Assembly (NCBI GenBank): GCA_030754315.1
Contig: JASMAO010000148.1
Coordinates: 1 to 10,484, forward strand
Direction: 5' to 3'
Length of the DNA stretch: 10,484 nucleotides
Origin: SAR202 cluster bacterium
Lineage (GTDB): Bacteria > Chloroflexota > Dehalococcoidia > Lucifugimonadales > JASMAO01
The translations under genes and the position numbers were made by a program. A model generated the notes under the pieces. The model ran no database searches, was not told the origin of the DNA, and was given only the letters and a program-made list of their open reading frames with translations. This document shows, piece after piece, positions 6,896 through 10,484 of this stretch. The stretch's first letter is position 1. Each line of letters begins with the position of its first letter.

Positions 6896-8068
6896 ATGAA
6901 AATCACCAACATCCGTACCTACATAGTCGACCCGCTCATTCTGACCGGTAGCGGACGACGAAGGCCTCTCCGCTGGATGTTCGTTCGTGTCGATACCGAC
7001 GAGGGCATCACTGGCTGGGGAGAGGGCAGCTCCTACCCATATCACGGATCCGACATGATCGGATTCGGTGTTCTGGCCGCGCGCGACGCGCTCATCGGCG
7101 AAGATCCCACCAGCATTGAGCCACTCTGGCAAAAGCTATTCCGACGACACACATCCGTGGGTGCCCGAGGTATTGCATCAGGAGTGGTCAGCGCAATCGA
7201 TATCGCTCTCTGGGACATCACTGGCAAAGCGGCGAACAAGCCGGTGTACCAGCTGCTCGGCGGCAAGATGAGGGACGATGTAGACCTTTACGCCAATGGC
7301 TGGTTCGATGGCTGCGAAACACCTGACCAGTACGCACAAGCGGCCCGAGACGTCGTGCTCGCAGCCGGGCACACGGCCCTCAAACTATCCCCACTTCGTC
7401 AAGACGAAGCCAACCTTCGCACCGGAGGAATCTCACCGGAAGCTGCCGACGCCGCATCCGACATCGTGGCAGCCATCCGTGAAACCGTCGGTCCGAATCA
7501 CGAAATACTCATCGACGCACACGGCAACTTCAACGTTCCCACGGCTGTTCGTCTTGGCAATCGACTATACGAGGAATCCAATATTGGCTGGTTCGAAGAA
7601 CCGGTGCCAGCCGAGAGCAACGCCGCACTCAAAATCATTCGACCCCAGATGTCAGTCCCGATCAGCATCGGTGAGCGGCTCTTCACCCGCCACGACTTTG
7701 TCGAAATTTTCGAATCTAGACTAGCCGACTACATCATGCCCGATATCTGCCTGGCCGGAGGCATCACCGAAATGCGCAAGATCGCCAACATGGCTGAGGC
7801 GTACCACATCCCGTTCAGTCCCCACGATGCGATGGGCTCGTTGCAGATCGTCTCTGGAGCACAGCTCTGCATGACTCTCCCCAACTTCTATCGACTTGAG
7901 CACTCCATGGGTCGGATCGCCAGCTACAACCGCTACTTGCAAGAGCCGCTCAACTTCCACGATGGAAAAATCACGCTCTCAGACAAACCTGGTCTCGGTG
8001 TAAAGATGAACGTCGATGAAATAGAACGCACAGCAGTCCAAATGGAATTCCCCGAAGCACTCGTATAA
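6896..8068 (+). CDS. Mandelate racemase/galactonate dehydratase-family enolase superfamily protein
   Basis: The 390-residue product has the enolase-superfamily layout: an N-terminal capping domain (about 1-125, with RVDTDEGITGWGE) and a (beta/alpha)7-beta barrel. Metal ligands are Asp207 (LIDAHGNF), Glu234 (WFEEP) and Glu260 (IGER). A catalytic His310 (SPHDAMGS) pairs with Asp283 (MPDICLAGG), and His209 follows the first ligand. Lys163 sits on the second barrel strand, but the second position of the usual KxK is Ser165. Presence of His209 and His310 with these ligands fits an acid-sugar dehydratase of the galactonate dehydratase type, abstracting a proton alpha to a carboxylate with Mg2+. The exact sugar acid cannot be read. 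The ATG at 6896 gives the canonical MKITNIRTYIV start, although no Shine-Dalgarno is visible. It is monocistronic, flanked by tRNA remnants B and C. Confidence 0.92.
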   Translation: MKITNIRTYIVDPLILTGSGRRRPLRWMFVRVDTDEGITGWGEGSSYPYHGSDMIGFGVLAARDALIGEDPTSIEPLWQKLFRRHTSVGARGIASGVVSAIDIALWDITGKAANKPVYQLLGGKMRDDVDLYANGWFDGCETPDQYAQAARDVVLAAGHTALKLSPLRQDEANLRTGGISPEAADAASDIVAAIRETVGPNHEILIDAHGNFNVPTAVRLGNRLYEESNIGWFEEPVPAESNAALKIIRPQMSVPISIGERLFTRHDFVEIFESRLADYIMPDICLAGGITEMRKIANMAEAYHIPFSPHDAMGSLQIVSGAQLCMTLPNFYRLEHSMGRIASYNRYLQEPLNFHDGKITLSDKPGLGVKMNVDEIERTAVQMEFPEALV

Positions 8069-8179
8069 ACCCACCCGCAAAAGACCCCGATGAATTCCCC
8101 GAGCTTTTTAGTTTGAGTTCAAATGGCAACAGAATCAGGAAATGGCGCGGTGATGTCGGGCATTCCTTGAAATCAAACC

Positions 8180-8230
8180 GAGTTTGGTGGGCCCTGTGGG
8201 ATCGAACCCACGACCTGCGGATTAAAAGAA
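8180..8230 (-). repeat. tRNA-Lys(UUU) 3'-half remnant, copy C
   Basis: The minus strand reads CTTTTAATCCGC (UUU anticodon loop plus 3' stem), CAGGTC, the T-arm GTGGG-TTCGAT-CCCAC with one loop base missing, then AGGGCCC-A-CCA. The last part is the perfect 3' acceptor strand, discriminator and CCA of a tRNA-Lys. The matching 5' anticodon-stem strand (GCGGA) is absent; the sequence next to the loop is GCTTT, so the tRNA cannot fold. The one-base deletion in the T-loop shows it is not selected as a tRNA. The preceding 8069-8179 holds no gene; a weak bulged hairpin (AGGAAATG at 8137 with CATTCCT at 8161) lies just before the repeat. Confidence 0.7.
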
Positions 8231-8284
8231 AGCGTCTCGACAGGAAGCACGAAGTAATATTAAGTTCACAATTTCTGTGGATCT

Positions 8285-8298
8285 TCAGGTAATTCGCA
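8285..8298. repeat. TCAGGTAATTCGCA motif shared with copy A flank
   Basis: This 14-mer differs at one base from the one at 5156-5169. Both lie on the anticodon side of a tRNA-Lys remnant, 46 nt (A) and 57 nt (C) beyond TTAAAAG, with a shared AGTTCA in between. It therefore looks like part of the same, longer repeated unit, possibly an integrase arm-type site. No gene lies in 8231-8344. Confidence 0.4.
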
Positions 8299-8344
8299 AA
8301 CTGCAATACTGTTTTCGAAAAGTCCTAAATTAATCGGTCGCTTC

Positions 8345-9739
8345 TCAGTGTCGAGGTACGTCACCGGCTTTGGCTTGGAGGCGATCTAGCTCAGCCAGCA
8401 TCACGGCCTGTACGTCTGCAAACTCTCGCTGTCCATAAACATTGTTCATTTCCCGCGGGTCGGCCTGAAGATCGTAGAGTTCCCACTCGGCTTCGATATT
8501 TATTTCAGGATTATGGGTGTCTTCAAGCGTGACTCCGTAGTAGAAGATCAGTTTGTACCGCTCGTTTCGAACACCATAATTCGGGATAACTTTGTGGCCG
8601 ATCGTGTGCATCCAGTAACGATAGTAAAGGCTGTCTTGCCAGTCATCTGGAGCCGCTCCTTCGAGCATTTTTCTGCCTGATGAGCCTTGAACTTCGTCGG
8701 GCACCGCAACACCTGCGTAGTCCATAAACGTCGGTGCGAAATCGACGTTTAACAGCATGTCGGAACCGACCGATCCTGCCTCTATTTTCCCTGGTAGCCG
8801 TGCGATGAACGGCATTCTGAGTGATTCCTCGTACATAAATCGCTTATCGTGCCAGCCGTGATCGCCAAGGAACATGCCCTGATCGGAGGTGTAAACAACC
8901 AGCGTGTTTTCAGCTAGATCGTGCTCGTCGAGGTACTCGAGCAACGTGCCGACGCTATCGTCTACTGCCTGAATAGTGCGAGTGTAATCAGTGATGTATC
9001 GCTGATACGCCCACTTTCGTTTTTCATCCTGCGAAATCCCGGTTGGTGGATCGAACTTGAGGTTGGGCTTACGCGTGTCTTCTACGCGAATTGAGGTGAT
9101 CTTCACAGCTTCCGACCTCGTCTTGTAGTCGTCCATTAGGGTTTCCGGCTCCGGGAACTCGCCTTCGACTCCGAGATTTTCGTGACGCTTGGCGGGGATC
9201 CACGATGAGTGCGGGGCTTTGTGATGAACCATCAAAAAGAACGGATTTTTGCTATCACGAAAATCGAGCCAATCGATAGCGAAATCGGTAATTAGGTCGG
9301 TTACGTATCCTTCGTGTTTTTTCTCAACACCGTTCTCGATCATCATCGGGTCGTAGTAGTCACCCTGCCCAGGCAAGATGTTCCAGTGGTCGAATCCTTG
9401 AGGATTGCTTTCTTCGTTGTTTCCAAGATGCCACTTGCCGACAATCGCTGTGTCATACCCAGCTTGTTTGAGCAATTTTTGGGATTGAATCGGACGTGAA
9501 CTATCTATCTCGTCATCGAGGGTTTTAACCTCGTTAACGTGGCTGTATTGACCTGTCAGAATCGTTGCTCGACTCGGTGTGCACAAGGCATTCGTGCAGA
9601 AGGTATTGGTGAGTCTTATACCCTGGTCGGCAAGTCGATCGATGTGCGGTGTGTGATTGATTTGGCTTCCGTACGCCGAAATGGCGTGGGCAGCGTGATC
9701 GTCCGACATGATGTAGAGGATATTTGGGCGGGCGCTCAT
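8345..9739 (-). CDS. Formylglycine-dependent sulfatase (S1 family)
   Basis: The 464-residue product is a type I sulfatase hydrolysing a sulfate ester. The N-terminal RPNILYIMSDD supplies metal ligands Asp13/Asp14. The FGly motif CTPSRATILTGQ places the modified residue at Cys53 with Arg57. GKWHLG (101-106) gives Lys102 and His104, HHKAPH (172-177) contributes a substrate-site His, and TSDQGMFLGDHGWHDKR (284-300) gives Asp286 and Lys299. The Cys-type motif implies activation by a formylglycine-generating enzyme encoded elsewhere. No signal peptide is present, so it is probably cytoplasmic. The start at 9739 is preceded by GGAG 6-7 nt upstream. An ATG eight codons earlier (9763) overlaps the peroxiredoxin stop as TAATG and could be a coupled start. 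The chain resembles iduronate/heparan-type and other glycan sulfatases; the substrate is not resolvable. It is cotranscribed with the peroxiredoxin upstream. Confidence 0.92.
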   Translation of the reverse strand: MSARPNILYIMSDDHAAHAISAYGSQINHTPHIDRLADQGIRLTNTFCTNALCTPSRATILTGQYSHVNEVKTLDDEIDSSRPIQSQKLLKQAGYDTAIVGKWHLGNNEESNPQGFDHWNILPGQGDYYDPMMIENGVEKKHEGYVTDLITDFAIDWLDFRDSKNPFFLMVHHKAPHSSWIPAKRHENLGVEGEFPEPETLMDDYKTRSEAVKITSIRVEDTRKPNLKFDPPTGISQDEKRKWAYQRYITDYTRTIQAVDDSVGTLLEYLDEHDLAENTLVVYTSDQGMFLGDHGWHDKRFMYEESLRMPFIARLPGKIEAGSVGSDMLLNVDFAPTFMDYAGVAVPDEVQGSSGRKMLEGAAPDDWQDSLYYRYWMHTIGHKVIPNYGVRNERYKLIFYYGVTLEDTHNPEINIEAEWELYDLQADPREMNNVYGQREFADVQAVMLAELDRLQAKAGDVPRH

Positions 9740-9762
9740 GTATGACTCCAGTTTTAAATTCA

Positions 9763-10251
9763 TTAGGTTGGTTGAATGGTCTGGTCAACACCACTCAGTT
9801 TTTGCAATATAAGAAGTACATCATCAACGTGTCTCGTAACATTGATTTCGTCAGTGAAAGCTCCCTGGCAAATTCCGACCTTATCAATGACGAACGTTGC
9901 TCTCCGAACCGGAACTAACCCTAAAGTCCAGCTGCGCATTACACCGAATAATTTACTCAAATCGCCATTTGAATCCGAAACAAGGTTAAACGGAAGACCA
10001 TTCTGCTCACGAAACTGTCTATGGCTTTCAACGTCGTTGGGGCTTACACCGATTAGCACAGCGTCATGACCTAAGATCTCCTCGTAGTTATCACGGTACG
10101 AGCGGGCTTCAAGTGTTCAGCCACGGGTAAAGTCCTTAGGGTAGAAGTAAACAACGATATTCTTCTTGCCTTTGAACTCCGACGTTCGAAACAGTTCACC
10201 ATTGTCTAGATTCGTCTCGAATTCAGGGATTTTCTGACCGATTTTCAGCAT
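9763..10251 (-). CDS. BCP-type peroxiredoxin, probable selenoprotein (in-frame TGA at codon 45)
   Basis: Translation from the ATG at 10251 gives 162 codons, the usual length of bacterioferritin-comigratory-protein peroxiredoxins, interrupted only by TGA at 10119-10117. Before it the frame reads [16 protein letters not shown]; after it [14 protein letters not shown] and then [18 protein letters not shown]. The family's invariant block is YPKDxTPGCTxEA, so the TGA sits exactly at the peroxidatic Cys. This is the classic place for selenocysteine. No Cys occupies the usual BCP resolving position five residues on (Arg there), suggesting a 1-Cys-like mechanism. The C-terminal part keeps the Arg/Phe-Val-Ile-Asp core (RRATFVIDK). 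The enzyme would reduce peroxides with a thiol donor. The alternative is a Cys-to-stop mutation (TGC to TGA), but the frame is otherwise intact and ends in a TAATG overlap with the sulfatase. A GTG directly precedes the ATG and could serve as start. A readable ORF from 10059 is only the downstream part. Confidence 0.78.
10081..10102 (-). promoter_or_regulatory. Candidate bacterial SECIS stem-loop
   Basis: On the mRNA, CUCGUA (10102-10097) pairs perfectly with UACGAG (10086-10081) over a 10-nt loop, CCGUGAUAAC. The stem begins 14 nt after the UGA, so the loop begins 20 nt after it, inside the window known for bacterial SECIS elements (apical loop roughly 16-37 nt after UGA). A G is expected within the first two loop bases; here the first G is third, a small departure. 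The element lies within the coding sequence, as in other bacteria. Confidence 0.5.
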
Positions 10252-10312
10252 CACTCTTTTAGCGCTCCTATTCTGGTTATATTAGAACTCAGCTTGACCA
10301 TACTTACGACTG

Positions 10313-10354
10313 TCCGTTCATGGCTATTGCCTTAATGCAATAGCCATGAACGGA
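10313..10354. repeat. Perfect 18-bp inverted repeat abutting tRNA-Lys remnant D
   Basis: The 18 bases at 10313-10330 (starting TCCGTTCATGGC) are the exact reverse complement of 10337-10354, with a 6-nt loop CTTAAT. It lies about 60 nt upstream of the peroxiredoxin start, on its promoter side, so it is not that gene's terminator. Its right arm occupies the place where the T-arm and acceptor end are in the other tRNA-Lys remnants. A long near-perfect palindrome at a repeat junction suggests a recombination or insertion site; a regulatory operator is an alternative. Confidence 0.6.
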
Positions 10355-10377
10355 TCAACGACCTGCGGACTAAAAAG
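10352..10377 (-). repeat. tRNA-Lys 3'-half remnant, copy D (partial)
   Basis: After the hairpin the plus strand reads GGATC-AACGACCTGCGGACTAAAAAG, matching the variable-loop, anticodon-stem and anticodon-loop part of copy C (CACGACCTGCGGATTAAAAG) with small changes. The acceptor and T-arm part has been replaced by the hairpin. The orientation is the same as in the other three copies. On its own it would be too short to call; the position at a gene boundary and the shared block make it credible. The final 10378-10484 holds nothing I can identify. Confidence 0.48.
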
Positions 10378-10484
10378 CATTGTCACACCACGGTTAGGCT
10401 ACTGATATTTACGCTCGCAGTGCTCGAATCTATAGCGCTGTAACCTGCGTCGACTCGTTCGGATCCTGACGATACGGAGTGTCT

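Noticed and set aside
5062..8230. Functional tRNA-Lys genes
   Set aside because: None of the copies has a D-arm, a 5' acceptor strand or a pairing 5' anticodon-stem strand, and T-loops are damaged in B and C.
9763..10059. Short peroxiredoxin-like ORF from 10059 as the full gene
   Set aside because: It lacks the active-site half; the family sequence continues upstream in the same frame through the TGA to 10251.
5062..10377. CRISPR array or integron attC array
   Set aside because: Repeat spacing is 1.3-2.2 kb with whole genes between, copies match a tRNA, and no cas genes, integron integrase or attC core sites were seen.

Overview
The window looks like an accessory region of an uncharacterised, probably free-living or host-associated bacterium. 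The genetic code is standard: TGA, TAA and TAG all end genes here. The mix of a mandelate racemase-type dehydratase, a zinc alcohol dehydrogenase, a cobalamin/URO-D-family methyltransferase-like protein and a formylglycine sulfatase recalls the catabolic gene expansions of marine SAR202-type Chloroflexota or of sponge-associated lineages such as Poribacteria. That placement is inference only and weak.

Layout. (1) 1-2440, minus strand: an AT-richer, tightly packed operon of DUF805 membrane protein, zinc-ribbon plus DUF2339 polytopic membrane protein, and the first 28 codons of a second zinc-ribbon protein cut off by the window edge. A perfect 10-bp inverted repeat lies in the DUF805/DUF2339 junction, just before a TTG start with no visible Shine-Dalgarno. 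(2) 2575-3655: a gene graveyard with a frameshifted FG-GAP/PQQ-like beta-propeller fragment (plus) and a type II haloacid dehalogenase pseudogene (minus) with two in-frame stops. (3) 3815-10251: five intact-looking genes in mixed orientations: URO-D family (+), alcohol dehydrogenase (-), mandelate racemase/galactonate dehydratase family (+), then a two-gene unit of peroxiredoxin and sulfatase (-).

Two things stand out. First, four degenerate copies of the 3' half of a tRNA-Lys(UUU) gene (anticodon loop to CCA and just beyond), all in the same orientation, sit at about 5062, 6418, 8180 and 10352. They separate the genes into one- or two-gene 'cassettes'. No matching 5' half is present at any of them. 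This is what repeated integration at a tRNA-Lys attachment site, or an array of cassettes using a tRNA-derived recombination site, would leave behind. Two copies abut long perfect hairpins. No integrase is visible in the window. Second, the peroxiredoxin reads through an in-frame TGA exactly at the peroxidatic cysteine position, with a 6-bp stem-loop starting 14 nt downstream. This makes it a strong candidate selenoprotein, translationally abutted to the sulfatase (TAATG overlap).

Functionally, the cassette genes suggest oxidation or dehydration of sugar acids or polyols, desulfation of an organosulfate, and peroxide detoxification. They need not form one pathway, because the repeats suggest they arrived separately.
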